From: an uncultured Desulfobacterales bacterium
GTDB lineage: Bacteria; Desulfobacterota; Desulfobulbia; Desulfobulbales; Desulfocapsaceae
Length of the DNA stretch: 64,000 bases
NCBI GenBank assembly: GCA_937915545.1
Contig: CALGIJ010000040.1
Location: 47,667 to 111,666 of the forward strand
Reading direction: 5' to 3'
Shown: one piece after another, positions 1 to 8,517 of the stretch
How the letters are laid out: every line of letters begins with the position of its first letter
How positions within the stretch are numbered: the stretch's first letter is position 1
Translations under genes and position numbers: made by a program
The notes under the pieces: generated by a model
What the model was told of the DNA's origin: nothing
The model's input: the letters and a program-made list of their open reading frames with translations, nothing else
The model's database searches: none

Positions 1-219
1 AACTATCATCGCATCTGGTGTGTCGAGGCTCACATCCGTCACATCGAGTTCCGTAAGGAATCCCGCTATCCTGGATTCTACTATCGTTCCGACTTCCCGA
101 CCTGCGACGACGAAAACTGGAAGTGCTTCGTCAACTCCACCTTCAATCCGGAAACCAAGGAATGGAAGTGCGAGAAGGTCGAGTGTGTCAACATCCTGCC
201 CACCGATCCCTGGCTGTAA
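1..219 (+). CDS. aprA: Adenylylsulfate reductase alpha subunit, C-terminal end (partial)
   Basis: The reading frame is open from base 1 and gives 72 residues ending in NILPTDPWL before TAA at 217-219. This Cys- and aromatic-rich tail resembles the C-terminus of AprA, the FAD subunit of dissimilatory APS reductase, which reduces adenylylsulfate to sulfite and AMP in the cytoplasm. The start lies outside the window. Placement directly ahead of qmoABC matches the aprBA-qmoABC order of sulfate reducers and supports the call. The terminator at 249-286 closes the apr transcript. Confidence 0.88.
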   Translation, partial: NYHRIWCVEAHIRHIEFRKESRYPGFYYRSDFPTCDDENWKCFVNSTFNPETKEWKCEKVECVNILPTDPWL

Positions 220-248
220 TCCGCCAGAGATGGTGCTGACCTGATGTG

Positions 249-286
249 AAAAATCTCCAGGAGTCTTAGACTCCTGGAGATTTTTT
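249..286 (+). terminator. Rho-independent terminator after aprA
   Basis: A perfect 12-bp stem (tctccaggagtc, 254-265, pairing with 269-280) has a 3-nt loop and is followed by six T. A-residues before the stem would also pair with the T-run. It lies 30 nt past the aprA stop and separates apr from qmo transcription. Confidence 0.9.
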
Positions 287-298
287 GGTATTGAGGGT

Positions 299-351
299 TT
301 TTAGCTTATGCGGCGGCGAGCTTTCCGAGCTCACCGCCGCATAAGCTAAAA
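299..351. repeat. Long inverted repeat between the apr terminator and qmoA
   Basis: Arms 299-322 and 328-351 pair over 23 of 24 positions around the 5-nt loop ttccg. The stem is GC-rich in the middle and AT-rich at its base. Neither strand has a clean T-run after the stem, so it is not a standard intrinsic terminator. It could be an RNA stability element, a protein-binding palindrome or an extruded structure; the sequence alone does not decide. Confidence 0.75.
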
Positions 352-399
352 AAATTTTGAGAATCTGGCGGGTCGTTTCCGTCCAATCTGGGTTAATTG

Positions 400-429
400 T
401 TGATATGAACCCCACTTGTGCAGTATAAC
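400..429 (+). promoter_or_regulatory. Predicted sigma70-type promoter for qmoABC
   Basis: TTGATA (400-405) and TATAAC (424-429) are separated by 18 nt and lie about 60 nt upstream of the qmoA start. They follow the apr terminator and the long hairpin, where an independent qmo promoter would be expected. Prediction only. Confidence 0.45.
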
Positions 430-490
430 CGCCACTGTGTGGGAACATGTCGAGAGGATAATATTTTAAGAGTAATTTAGGAGGTTAGGT

Positions 491-1750
491 ATGACTGACG
501 AGCAAGGCACCACTGGTGCAGTTCTGGTCGTAGGTGGGGGCATCAGTGGTTTGACGGCCGCTCTCGAGACCGCTGAAGTCGGCAACGATGTGTATCTTGT
601 TGAAAAGGGCCCCTCTCTCGGTGGAAGGGTTGCGCAACTCAACGAGTACTTTCCAAAGATGTGTCCACCAAGTTGTGGGCTCGAAATCAATTTCCGCAGA
701 ATCAAAGACAACCGGCGCATCAGGACCTACACCATGACCACGGTGAAGTCGGTCACCGGGACTCCTGGCAATTATGAGGTTACCCTGGTAACCGAACCGC
801 GTTATGTCAACAGCAACTGCACCGCTTGCGGAGACTGCGCCGCCGCCTGCCCTGATGAAACCAGCAATGAGTTCAACTTCGGTCTTGATACCACCAAGGC
901 CATTTATCTGCCCCACGCCATGGCCTTTCCACGACGCTATGTGGTCAAGAAAAGCGCCTTGACTTCGGCTGGAGCAGAGGCAATCAAGGCCGCCTGTAAA
1001 TACGATGCCATCGACCTCGATATGCAGACGGAAACGATGACCATCAAAGTGTCGGCGATCATCTGGGCTACCGGCTGGACACCGTACGATGCCGCCCGCA
1101 TGGAGAACCTCAAGTTTGGGCAGTCGAAGGCCATTGTCACCAACATGATGATCGAGCGGATGGCTGCTCCCAACGGACCAACCGGTGGCAAGATCGTTCG
1201 CCCCGGTGACAATAAAGCGATCGACTCCATCGCTTTTGTCCAGTGTGCTGGCTCTCGAGACGAAAATCACCTCGAGTACTGTTCGCATATCTGCTGCATG
1301 GCTACCTTCAAGCAGATGACCTACATCCGCGAGCAGTACCCCAATGCTAAGATCTATGTATTCTATATTGATCTGCGCACCCCTGGAAAATACGAAAAAT
1401 TCCGCGAAGATCGAATGGCCGATGCCAATGCCGTGTTCATCAAGGGCAAGGTCGCCGATATCGTTGCCGAAGCTGATGGTGGGGTCACTGTTGTCGCCGA
1501 AAATGCCCTCACTGCCGAAAAGATGTCCCAGAAGGTCGATATGGCCGTTCTCGCCACCGGTATGCAGCCGTCCCTGGCCGTCCAAGGCGCGCCGGTCGAT
1601 CTCACCCTCGATGCCAGCGGGTTTGTCATTTCGGACTACGGTAAGGCAATGATTGCCGCCGGCTGCGCCAAAAAAGCGGCCGACGTCGTCACCTGCACCC
1701 AATCGTCAACCGCAGCTGCCCTGAAGGCTATTCAGGTTTCTAGGAGGTAA
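491..1750 (+). CDS. qmoA: Quinone-interacting membrane-bound oxidoreductase subunit QmoA
   Basis: QmoA is a soluble flavoprotein of the Qmo complex, which links the menaquinone pool to APS reductase. The 419-residue product resembles HdrA. It has an N-terminal FAD-binding GGGISG loop (15-20) with an acidic residue at the end of the second strand (E38), a conserved CPPSC (58-62) and a Cys cluster (C110, C113, C116, C120) suited to an iron-sulfur centre. The start follows a strong AGGAGG at 479-484. The qmoA end overlaps the ribosome binding site of qmoB, so the two are translationally close. Confidence 0.93.
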   Translation: MTDEQGTTGAVLVVGGGISGLTAALETAEVGNDVYLVEKGPSLGGRVAQLNEYFPKMCPPSCGLEINFRRIKDNRRIRTYTMTTVKSVTGTPGNYEVTLVTEPRYVNSNCTACGDCAAACPDETSNEFNFGLDTTKAIYLPHAMAFPRRYVVKKSALTSAGAEAIKAACKYDAIDLDMQTETMTIKVSAIIWATGWTPYDAARMENLKFGQSKAIVTNMMIERMAAPNGPTGGKIVRPGDNKAIDSIAFVQCAGSRDENHLEYCSHICCMATFKQMTYIREQYPNAKIYVFYIDLRTPGKYEKFREDRMADANAVFIKGKVADIVAEADGGVTVVAENALTAEKMSQKVDMAVLATGMQPSLAVQGAPVDLTLDASGFVISDYGKAMIAAGCAKKAADVVTCTQSSTAAALKAIQVSRR

Positions 1751-1756
1751 GAATCA

Positions 1757-4018
1757 ATGGATAAAAAATATTGTGCCTATATTTGCTCGGGCTGTGGCAT
1801 CGGCGATGCGTTGGATATTGAGGCCCTCTCCGAGGTTGTCTCCGGTGAGATGTCAATGGAATGTAAGTCCCATGGTTTCCTGTGTGGCCCAGAGGGACGT
1901 GCCCTGATCGAAGGCGATGTCGCCGCAGGCGTAAACACCGTGGTTGTCGGGGCTTGCTCTCCGCGCGTCATGGCCAAGGAATTCGATTTCGGCAAGGACA
2001 AGATTACCGTTCGAGCCAACCTCCGGGAACAGGTAGTGTGGGCTGAGGTAAAGCCTGAAGAGGGTAAGGAACCGCACAAGGAGGCTGCGGCATTTCTGCA
2101 GGAAACTGCGGCCGACTACATGAGGATGGCATGTACCAGAGCGAAGAAGACCCTGCCTCCCGAACCATACAAGCTTGAAGAGATCAATAAGACTATTCTC
2201 GTCATGGGCGGTGGTCTTGCCGGTTTGACTGCAGCCCAGGAGGCCGCCGCCGCCGGTTACGACGTCATCCTCGTGGAGAAGGAAGAAAAGCTTGGCGGAA
2301 AAGCTGCTGGTTGGCGTAAGAGTTTTCCCAGCAAGGCGCCATGGACCTCTCTTGAAGAGAATCCGATCAATGCGATGATATCTGCCGTGGAGAAGAACAG
2401 CCGTATCACCGTCAAGACCGCCACCGAAGTAGCCCGAATCTCTGGTGCACCTGGTAATTTCGGCGTAACTTTTAAAGCTGCTGGAGCGAAGACTGAATGG
2501 GATGCACCGCAGAAGGTGACCGTTGACCAGGCTGATCTTATCGCCAAAGGCGAGATGGCCGATCCTAATGCCGGCCTGAAAAAATATACTGACCTCAACC
2601 CCGAGGCCATCAAAGTCGGATCGGTTGTTCTCGCTACCGGCTGGAAGCCTGCTGATGTTTCCCAGTATGAGCATCTCGGCTATGGCAAGGTTAAGAACGT
2701 TGTTACTAACGCAGAATTCGAAAAGCTTGCCAAAGCCGGAAAAGTACCTGCCAATGTCGCTTTTGTGCAGAGTCCTGGCGGAAAGGATCACGACAAAGAC
2801 TTCCCCTACTGCAACTCGGTGACGTCCATGGTCGCCCTCAAGCAGGCCCAGTACGTCTGCGAGGATAACGCCGAAGGTAAGGCCTATATCCTCTATCAGC
2901 ATATGCGTACTCCGGGCCATATGGAGCTGTACTATAAAAACGCCCAGAATACCGACGGTATCTTCCTCACCAAGGGCAATGTCATGAAGGTAGAGGAAAA
3001 CGGTGGCGGGCTTTCTGTCGCGGTGGAAAACACCCTGCTTGGTGAGGACATCACGCTCAACGTGGACATGGTCGTACTCGCTGCAGGTATGGAGCCCACG
3101 ACGCTCAACGAAGACTCTATCAACCTTGCTTATCGCCAGGGCCCGGCCTTCGTCGATCTCGACCTTTTCGACGGTTATGCCGATTCCCACTTTATCTGTT
3201 TCCCCTACGAGACGCGCCGTACCGGTGTGTACGCCTGCGGTGGTGTACGCAAGGCCGAGACCATGGATGAAGCGATCGATGATGCCACCGGCGCCGCGCT
3301 CAAAGCGATCCAGTGCATCGAGTCTACCGATCGAGGTGTTTCCGTACATCCGCGTTCAGGAGATGCCACGTATCCCGAGTTTTTCATGCAGCGTTGCACT
3401 CAATGTAAACGGTGCACCGAGGAATGCCCCTTCGGCGCGCTTGACGACGATGAAAAGGGAACACCGCTTCCCAACCCGACCCGCTGCCGTCGCTGCGGTA
3501 CCTGCATGGGAGCTTGCCCGGAACGTATTATCGGCTTCAAGGATTACAATATCGATCTTATCGGATCGATGATCAAATCCATTGAAGTTCCCGAGGACGA
3601 CGAGGACCGTCTGCGCATTCTCGTCCTGGTCTGCGAGAACGACGCGTATCCGGCTCTCGATATGGCAGGCATGAAAAAGCTGGGTATCAACCACATGGTA
3701 CGATTCATACCTGTGCGTTGTCTCGGCTCTGTCAATATGGCCTGGATCCGCGATGCTCTTTCGGCGGGCATGGATGGTGCCATGCTTCTGGGCTGCACGT
3801 ATGGCGACAACTATCAGTGCCATTTCGTCAAAGGTTCGGAAATCGCCAACAAGCGCATGGAAAATATCGGCGATACCCTGAAGACTCTGGGGCTCGAGCC
3901 GGAGCGTTGCGCCGCAAACCAGGTGGCAATCACCGACTATGACAAGATTCCGCAAATCATCAATGATTTCGTGGAGCAGATCTCCGAGATGGGCCCCAAC
4001 CCCTTCAAAGGATTCTAG
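1757..4018 (+). CDS. qmoB: Quinone-interacting membrane-bound oxidoreductase subunit QmoB
   Basis: This 753-residue protein is the second HdrA-like flavoprotein of Qmo. An N-terminal Cys-containing region precedes an FAD-binding GGGLAG loop (151-156). Two 4Fe-4S motifs of the CxxCxxCxxxCP type lie near residues 546 and 577. The last roughly 140 residues resemble the MvhD (hydrogenase delta) domain, which handles electron transfer in Hdr systems. It starts 6 nt after qmoA with AGGAGG inside the qmoA end. The role in passing electrons to AprAB is family knowledge. Confidence 0.93.
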   Translation: MDKKYCAYICSGCGIGDALDIEALSEVVSGEMSMECKSHGFLCGPEGRALIEGDVAAGVNTVVVGACSPRVMAKEFDFGKDKITVRANLREQVVWAEVKPEEGKEPHKEAAAFLQETAADYMRMACTRAKKTLPPEPYKLEEINKTILVMGGGLAGLTAAQEAAAAGYDVILVEKEEKLGGKAAGWRKSFPSKAPWTSLEENPINAMISAVEKNSRITVKTATEVARISGAPGNFGVTFKAAGAKTEWDAPQKVTVDQADLIAKGEMADPNAGLKKYTDLNPEAIKVGSVVLATGWKPADVSQYEHLGYGKVKNVVTNAEFEKLAKAGKVPANVAFVQSPGGKDHDKDFPYCNSVTSMVALKQAQYVCEDNAEGKAYILYQHMRTPGHMELYYKNAQNTDGIFLTKGNVMKVEENGGGLSVAVENTLLGEDITLNVDMVVLAAGMEPTTLNEDSINLAYRQGPAFVDLDLFDGYADSHFICFPYETRRTGVYACGGVRKAETMDEAIDDATGAALKAIQCIESTDRGVSVHPRSGDATYPEFFMQRCTQCKRCTEECPFGALDDDEKGTPLPNPTRCRRCGTCMGACPERIIGFKDYNIDLIGSMIKSIEVPEDDEDRLRILVLVCENDAYPALDMAGMKKLGINHMVRFIPVRCLGSVNMAWIRDALSAGMDGAMLLGCTYGDNYQCHFVKGSEIANKRMENIGDTLKTLGLEPERCAANQVAITDYDKIPQIINDFVEQISEMGPNPFKGF

Positions 4019-4029
4019 TTATTGACCAC

Positions 4030-4066
4030 GGTTCCGCAACGGTCGCGCGGTCGCCGTTGCGGAACC
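4030..4066 (+). other. Perfect 13-bp hairpin in the qmoB-qmoC gap
   Basis: ggttccgcaacgg (4030-4042) pairs perfectly with 4054-4066 around an 11-nt GC-rich loop, 12 nt after the qmoB stop. No T-run follows, so it is not a classical terminator. It may stabilise or process the mRNA and so set the amount of the membrane subunit relative to QmoA and QmoB. Confidence 0.7.
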
Positions 4067-4129
4067 CGAGTGCTGCTGTACCGCACCTTTTCGATCAAGG
4101 CATCTTTGGTGATGGACTCGGAGGATACA

Positions 4130-5320
4130 ATGAACGTTCAACCTGATTTAGAATTTATTCGCTCGTTGAAGGAGGCTGGCGGCGATACGCTGAAAAAATG
4201 TTTTCAGTGTGCTACCTGCTCGGTGATGTGCCCGCTTAGCAAAGAGGGCAAACCTTTTCCTCGCAAGGAAATGATTTGGGCGCAGTGGGGTATGCGGGAC
4301 AAGTTGGTGACCGATCCCGATGTCTTCCTCTGCCATCAGTGTGGGGATTGTACCGTAAACTGCCCGCGTGGAGCGAAACCGGGCGATGTGCTCAGCGCGA
4401 TTCGCGCCTATGCCTATACCTTCTATGGCTGGCCCAAACCATTGGCAAAGCTTGCATCCAGTGCCAAGGGACTGCCAATCCTCATCGGTCTGCCGGTCGT
4501 GGTCATCTTTGTCATGTGGCTTCTATCAGGGGCCATGCGCTTTCCGACCAGCGAAGAGTTCGCCAGTCACGGATATCAACAGTTCTTCGGCACCTGGGAT
4601 TTCCGCTGGTATGCCAAAAACATTTTCTTTATCGCCGTCATCATGGGCGCTTCCCTTGGTCTCGGCCTGTTTGCCGTTTTCAAAGGCATTCGCTCCATGT
4701 GGAAGACGATGTGCGCCGAGGCCGGGCTCAACAAAGACTATCGTCCGGCAGTCGGACAGTTCATCAAAGAATTTCTCTGGCCGTCGCTGGTGGAGATCCT
4801 CAAACATGACCGATTCCGGGAGTGCAAGACGAATATTGATCGCGTCCAGGGACATCTGCCGTTGATGCTCGCCTTTATCGGTTTGTTCATCGTTACCTGC
4901 TGGTCGCTGTTCAAAAACGATATACTCGGCCTTTTCTGGCCTTCCCTGCATGGGCCGCTTTCGCTGACCGACCCCTTCAAGATCCTCGCCAACGTCTCAG
5001 CCATCGCGCTGCTCTTTGGCATCTTCGTGCTGTGGTCTAATCGCAAAAAGGCTGAGGCTGAATTCAACACCCAGGCGACGTTCTATGACTGGTTCCTGAT
5101 CTGGGAAATTGCCGCTGTAGGTATTACAGGCCTTGGGGCTGAGGTTCTGCGCTGGGCTGGCATGCCGGTCATAGGGTACATCGTCTATTTCTTGCATCTG
5201 GTTTCGGTAATGATGCTTTTCCTGTATCTGCCTTATACCAAATTCGCCCATCTGTTCTATAGGACTTCTGCCTACGCATTTGAGAAGTATCGCCAGAGTT
5301 CATTTGGCAAGACCGCATAA
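4130..5320 (+). CDS. qmoC: Quinone-interacting membrane-bound oxidoreductase subunit QmoC
   Basis: QmoC is the membrane subunit that exchanges electrons with menaquinol. It is a fusion of an HdrC-like ferredoxin part and a cytochrome b-like part. In 396 residues it shows two 4Fe-4S motifs (C24, C27, C30, C34 and C68, C71, C74, C78), followed by several hydrophobic helices typical of the HdrE/NarI type. The frame is open further upstream to a TTG at 4022, but the ATG at 4130 has GGAGG at 4120-4124 and gives the expected N-terminus. The upstream extension would run through the 4030-4066 hairpin and is unlikely to be translated. Confidence 0.9.
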   Translation: MNVQPDLEFIRSLKEAGGDTLKKCFQCATCSVMCPLSKEGKPFPRKEMIWAQWGMRDKLVTDPDVFLCHQCGDCTVNCPRGAKPGDVLSAIRAYAYTFYGWPKPLAKLASSAKGLPILIGLPVVVIFVMWLLSGAMRFPTSEEFASHGYQQFFGTWDFRWYAKNIFFIAVIMGASLGLGLFAVFKGIRSMWKTMCAEAGLNKDYRPAVGQFIKEFLWPSLVEILKHDRFRECKTNIDRVQGHLPLMLAFIGLFIVTCWSLFKNDILGLFWPSLHGPLSLTDPFKILANVSAIALLFGIFVLWSNRKKAEAEFNTQATFYDWFLIWEIAAVGITGLGAEVLRWAGMPVIGYIVYFLHLVSVMMLFLYLPYTKFAHLFYRTSAYAFEKYRQSSFGKTA

Positions 5321-5375
5321 TCCCTAGAGAGTTTTTCACTCTGGCACCTTTGGCAAACTTGCGCCAGGAACAGGC

Positions 5376-5413
5376 GCGAAGGCCTGGTCATCACTGACCA
5401 GGCCTTCGCTTTT
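5376..5413 (+). terminator. Rho-independent terminator after qmoC
   Basis: A perfect 15-bp stem (gcgaaggcctggtca, 5376-5390, with 5395-5409) around loop tcac is followed by TTTT. It ends the qmo transcript before the tRNA cluster. Confidence 0.9.
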
Positions 5414-5472
5414 GGAGCGAAAGGACGGAGGATGACGAGATCGAGGAGAAGCAAGGGTCTTTAAAAAACTTC

Positions 5473-5501
5473 TTGTAAACGATTACGGATTTAGGTATAT
5501 T
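5473..5501 (+). promoter_or_regulatory. Predicted promoter of the tRNA-tuf operon
   Basis: TTGTAA (5473-5478), a 17-nt spacer and TATATT (5496-5501) lie 14 nt before the first tRNA. Geometry and position fit a strong sigma70-type stable-RNA promoter. Confidence 0.65.
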
Positions 5502-5515
5502 AGTCGGTCTTGTAA

Positions 5516-5590
5516 GCTGGCGTAGCTCAATGGTAGAGCTCCTCACTTGTAATGAGGATGTTGTGGGTTCAAGTCCTATCGCCAGCTCCA
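5516..5590 (+). tRNA. tRNA-Thr(TGT)
   Basis: A cloverleaf folds with acceptor arm 5516-5522 pairing to 5580-5586, D-arm TAGCTCAATGGTAGAGC, anticodon loop CTTGTAA (anticodon TGT, Thr) and T-arm GGTTCAAGTCC. CCA is encoded at 5588-5590. It is the first of four tRNAs ahead of tuf. Confidence 0.96.
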
Positions 5591-5658
5591 ATGAAAAACA
5601 TCTTTACAAAGTTTCGATAAGAGTTTAAAGAGATCTGTCTTTTTCAGGCGTTCTCCAT

Positions 5659-5743
5659 GGAGGGGTTCCCGAGCGGTCAATGGGAGCAGACTGTAAATCT
5701 GCCGGCTCAGCCTTCGGAGGTTCGAATCCTCCCCCCTCCACCA
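5659..5743 (+). tRNA. tRNA-Tyr(GTA)
   Basis: A class II tRNA of 85 nt with a long variable arm. The acceptor arm GGAGGGG pairs with CCCCTCC, the anticodon loop is CTGTAAA (anticodon GTA, Tyr), and CCA is encoded at 5741-5743. Confidence 0.96.
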
Positions 5744-5776
5744 CAACTCTTTTGTATTTGCAAAGAGATCTCACGA

Positions 5777-5852
5777 GCGGGAATAGCTCAATTGGTAGAG
5801 CATCAGCCTTCCAAGCTGAGGGTCGCGAGTTCGAGCCTCGTTTCCCGCTCCA
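5777..5852 (+). tRNA. tRNA-Gly(TCC)
   Basis: The acceptor arm GCGGGAA (5777-5783) pairs with TTCCCGC (5842-5848). The anticodon loop CTTCCAA gives anticodon TCC (Gly), and CCA is encoded at 5850-5852. Third tRNA of the tuf-linked cluster. Confidence 0.96.
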
Positions 5853-5880
5853 CTGAATAGCATCTCGTGTTGCAGCGAGA

Positions 5881-5956
<76 letters not shown>

Positions 5957-6014
5957 TATTTCGACACAGGGAAAAATCTGAGAACTATCATTCTATGGCC
6001 TGAGGAGACAAGAA

Positions 6015-7205
6015 ATGTCGAAGAAAAAATTTGAAAGGACAAAACCGCACGTCAATGTAGGGACGGTTGGGCACATCGACCATGGCAAAACTACCCTGAC
6101 TGCAGCCATCACCCGCGTCTTGTCGCTGAAAGGTCAAGCGACGTTCACTGATTTTTCCGAAATTGACAAGGCTCCGGAAGAAAAAGAGCGTGGCATCACC
6201 ATCGCCACGGCGCATGTCGAATACGAGTCGGCTAAACGTCATTATGCACACGTCGACTGCCCCGGTCACGCCGACTATATCAAGAACATGATCACCGGGG
6301 CGGCGCAGATGGACGGCGCCATTCTCGTGGTCGCTGCCACCGACGGCGCCATGCCGCAGACCCGCGAGCATATCCTGCTGGCCCGTCAGGTCGGCGTTCC
6401 GGCCATCGTCGTTTTCCTCAACAAGTGCGACATGGTCGATGACGAGGAACTCATTGAGCTGGTGGAGATGGAACTGCGCGAGCTGCTCGACAAGTACGAA
6501 TTCCCCGGCGACGAGGTTCCCTTTGTCAAGGGTTCCGCTCTCAAGGCACTCGAGAATGCTGAGGATCCCGAGGCGGCGAAGTGCATCTGGGATCTGATGG
6601 ATGCCATCGATTCATATATTCCCGAGCCGAAGCGTGACGTCGACAAGCCGTTCCTCATGCCGGTCGAAGACGTCTTCTCCATATCCGGCCGTGGCACTGT
6701 AGCTACCGGAAGGATCGAGCGCGGTGTCGTCCATGTCGGTGATGAGGTCGAGATCATCGGTATTCGCCCGACCCAGAAGACCACCTGCACCGGTGTCGAG
6801 ATGTTCCGCAAGCTGCTCGACGAGGGGCAGGCTGGTGACAATATCGGCGCCCTGCTGCGCGGTATCAAGCGTGAGGAGATCGAGCGCGGGCAGGTTCTTG
6901 CCGCTCCCAAGTCGATCACCCCGCATACCAAGTTCAAGTGCGAGTGCTACATCCTCAGCAAGGAAGAAGGTGGCCGTCATACCCCCTTCTTCAACGGATA
7001 CCGGCCGCAGTTTTACTTCCGCACCACCGACGTCACCGGCGTGGTCAGCCTGGCGGAAGGTGTGGAGATGGTCATGCCCGGAGACAACATTGCCGCGTCG
7101 GTTGAGTTGATCACCCCGATCGCCATGGACGCCGGGTTGCGTTTCGCCATTCGTGAGGGCGGTCGTACCGTCGGCGCAGGCGTTATCAGTGAAATCATAG
7201 CCTAA
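6015..7205 (+). CDS. tuf: Elongation factor Tu, copy 1
   Basis: EF-Tu delivers aminoacyl-tRNA to the ribosome in a GTP-dependent way. The 396-residue product has the G1 motif GHIDHGKT (19-26), DCPGHADY, NKCD and the two C-terminal beta-barrel domains. The start follows GAGGAGACAAGAA. It sits behind four tRNAs, the common tRNA-tuf arrangement. The coding sequence appears identical to copy 2 at 22718-23908, differing only from the last base of the stop codon (TAA here, TAG there). Confidence 0.98.
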   Translation: MSKKKFERTKPHVNVGTVGHIDHGKTTLTAAITRVLSLKGQATFTDFSEIDKAPEEKERGITIATAHVEYESAKRHYAHVDCPGHADYIKNMITGAAQMDGAILVVAATDGAMPQTREHILLARQVGVPAIVVFLNKCDMVDDEELIELVEMELRELLDKYEFPGDEVPFVKGSALKALENAEDPEAAKCIWDLMDAIDSYIPEPKRDVDKPFLMPVEDVFSISGRGTVATGRIERGVVHVGDEVEIIGIRPTQKTTCTGVEMFRKLLDEGQAGDNIGALLRGIKREEIERGQVLAAPKSITPHTKFKCECYILSKEEGGRHTPFFNGYRPQFYFRTTDVTGVVSLAEGVEMVMPGDNIAASVELITPIAMDAGLRFAIREGGRTVGAGVISEIIA

Positions 7206-7217
7206 ATGGCCAAAGGT

Positions 7218-7261
7218 GAAAATTGCTCTGCTCCCCGGAAAGGGGGAGCAGAGCAATTTTC
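7218..7261 (+). terminator. Hairpin with terminator features between tuf1 and rpmG
   Basis: Arms gaaaattgctctgctcccc (7218-7236) and 7243-7261 pair around loop ggaaag, and the right arm ends in TTTT. It lies 12 nt past tuf1 and only 16 nt before the rpmG start, so it must either be partly read through or be followed by initiation in the short gap. Attenuation between tuf and the sec/nus/rpl genes is possible. Confidence 0.75.
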
Positions 7262-7276
7262 TTATGGGATAAGAGC

Positions 7277-7426
7277 ATGAGAGACATTATCACCCTGGCA
7301 TGCGGTACATGCAAGCGTCGCAATTATACAACCACCAAAAATAAGAAAAATACGCCGAACAAACTCGAGTTCAGCAAGTATTGCCCATTCTGCAAAGGGC
7401 ATACGCCCCATAAAGAAACGAAATAA
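7277..7426 (+). CDS. rpmG: 50S ribosomal protein L33
   Basis: A 49-residue L33 begins MRDIITLACGTCKRR and has CxxC near the N-terminus and CPFC near the C-terminus, so it is the zinc-binding (C+) form. A longer in-frame reading from 7223 would be encoded inside the terminator hairpin, so the ATG at 7277 was chosen. rpmG before tRNA-Trp and secE is a common bacterial order. Confidence 0.95.
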   Translation: MRDIITLACGTCKRRNYTTTKNKKNTPNKLEFSKYCPFCKGHTPHKETK

Positions 7427-7434
7427 ATTTCAGC

Positions 7435-7510
7435 AGGCCAGTAGCTCTAATGGTAGAGCGCCGGACTCCAAATCCGGAAGTTGGGGGTTCGAATCCCTCC
7501 TGGCCTGCCA
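7435..7510 (+). tRNA. tRNA-Trp(CCA)
   Basis: The acceptor arm AGGCCAG (7435-7441) pairs with CTGGCCT (7500-7506). The anticodon loop CTCCAAA gives CCA (Trp), the discriminator is G, and CCA is encoded at 7508-7510. It begins 8 nt after rpmG and precedes secE. Confidence 0.96.
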
Positions 7511-7586
7511 ATTCTATTTGAACGAACCGTATTCCGCTCCCTATGCTTGACGATACGGAAACTGCTGCAGAACTGACGAGGCTGGC

Positions 7587-7835
7587 ATGGCGGCAAGCAC
7601 AAAGTTGAAGAAGACTAACGCTGTTAACGAAGAAGAGCCTTCGCCATACTCTCCGGCTCAAATCAAAAAATTTGTCGGCGAAGTCAAAGCGGAATTCCAA
7701 AAAATCGTCTGGCCGGACAAAAAGATGACCCTAGGGTTGGCAGGTATCGTCATCGTTCTCACCACGGTAGTATCCATCTATCTGGGAGGGGTCGATCTCC
7801 TGCTGGGAAAACTCATCGGTATGCTGATCAGGTGA
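7587..7835 (+). CDS. secE: Preprotein translocase subunit SecE
   Basis: SecE stabilises the SecYEG protein-conducting channel in the inner membrane. The 82-residue protein has a charged N-terminus, the conserved amphipathic segment around FQKIVWPDKK, then one hydrophobic helix (about residues 48-72), the single-span form. It is placed between tRNA-Trp and nusG, the usual order. Confidence 0.94.
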   Translation: MAASTKLKKTNAVNEEEPSPYSPAQIKKFVGEVKAEFQKIVWPDKKMTLGLAGIVIVLTTVVSIYLGGVDLLLGKLIGMLIR

Positions 7836-7901
7836 GTTCCACGAGGCGATAAATCTGCATGAGTCGCCTCAGTCCCTTTAACTTTTTCTTCTCACGGTCA
7901 C

Positions 7902-8435
7902 ATGGCAAAGCAATGGTACATCCTTCAAGTCCACTCGGGTTTCGAAGAAAAGGTTAAAGCAACCCTTGAGGAAAGAATCAAGAAGGAAGGTCTGGAGGAC
8001 TCCTTCGGCGAGATACTTGTACCTACCGAGCAGGTCGTTGAAATGATCAAGGGGTCTCGAAAAACCTCCTCGAGACGGTTCTTTCCCGGCTACATGCTGG
8101 TCAATATGGATCTCAATGATCAGACTTGGCATACCATCCACGATAATATGCCGCGGGTGGTAGGTTTCGTAGGTGACGACCGCTCGCCGATGCCCTTGTC
8201 CGATGTCGATGCTGCCAAAATCATCGGTAGGATTCAAGATGGTTCGGAACGGCCACGTCCCAAAGTGGTCTTCGATGTAGGTGAGACGGTCAGGGTCATT
8301 GACGGTCCCTTTGCTAATTTTCAGGGGGTTGTCGACGAGGTTTTCCCAGAGAAAGGCCGGGTCAGGGTCATGGTGTCGATCTTTGGCCGGGAAACTCCTG
8401 TTGAACTTGAGTTCGTTCAGGTTTCCAATACGTAG
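7902..8435 (+). CDS. nusG: Transcription termination/antitermination protein NusG
   Basis: NusG binds the RNA polymerase clamp and couples transcription to Rho or to the ribosome. The 177-residue protein has the NGN domain starting KQWYILQVHSGFEEKV and a C-terminal KOW domain (GETVRVIDGPFANFQG). Length is typical. It lies between secE and rplK. Confidence 0.97.
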   Translation: MAKQWYILQVHSGFEEKVKATLEERIKKEGLEDSFGEILVPTEQVVEMIKGSRKTSSRRFFPGYMLVNMDLNDQTWHTIHDNMPRVVGFVGDDRSPMPLSDVDAAKIIGRIQDGSERPRPKVVFDVGETVRVIDGPFANFQGVVDEVFPEKGRVRVMVSIFGRETPVELEFVQVSNT

Positions 8436-8517
8436 TCCTTGTATTCATTTCCCGGTCGTTTCTCCATTATGGCAACGTCCGGGGAAAATGTAATCAACAG
8501 CAATTTGGAGTTGTATC

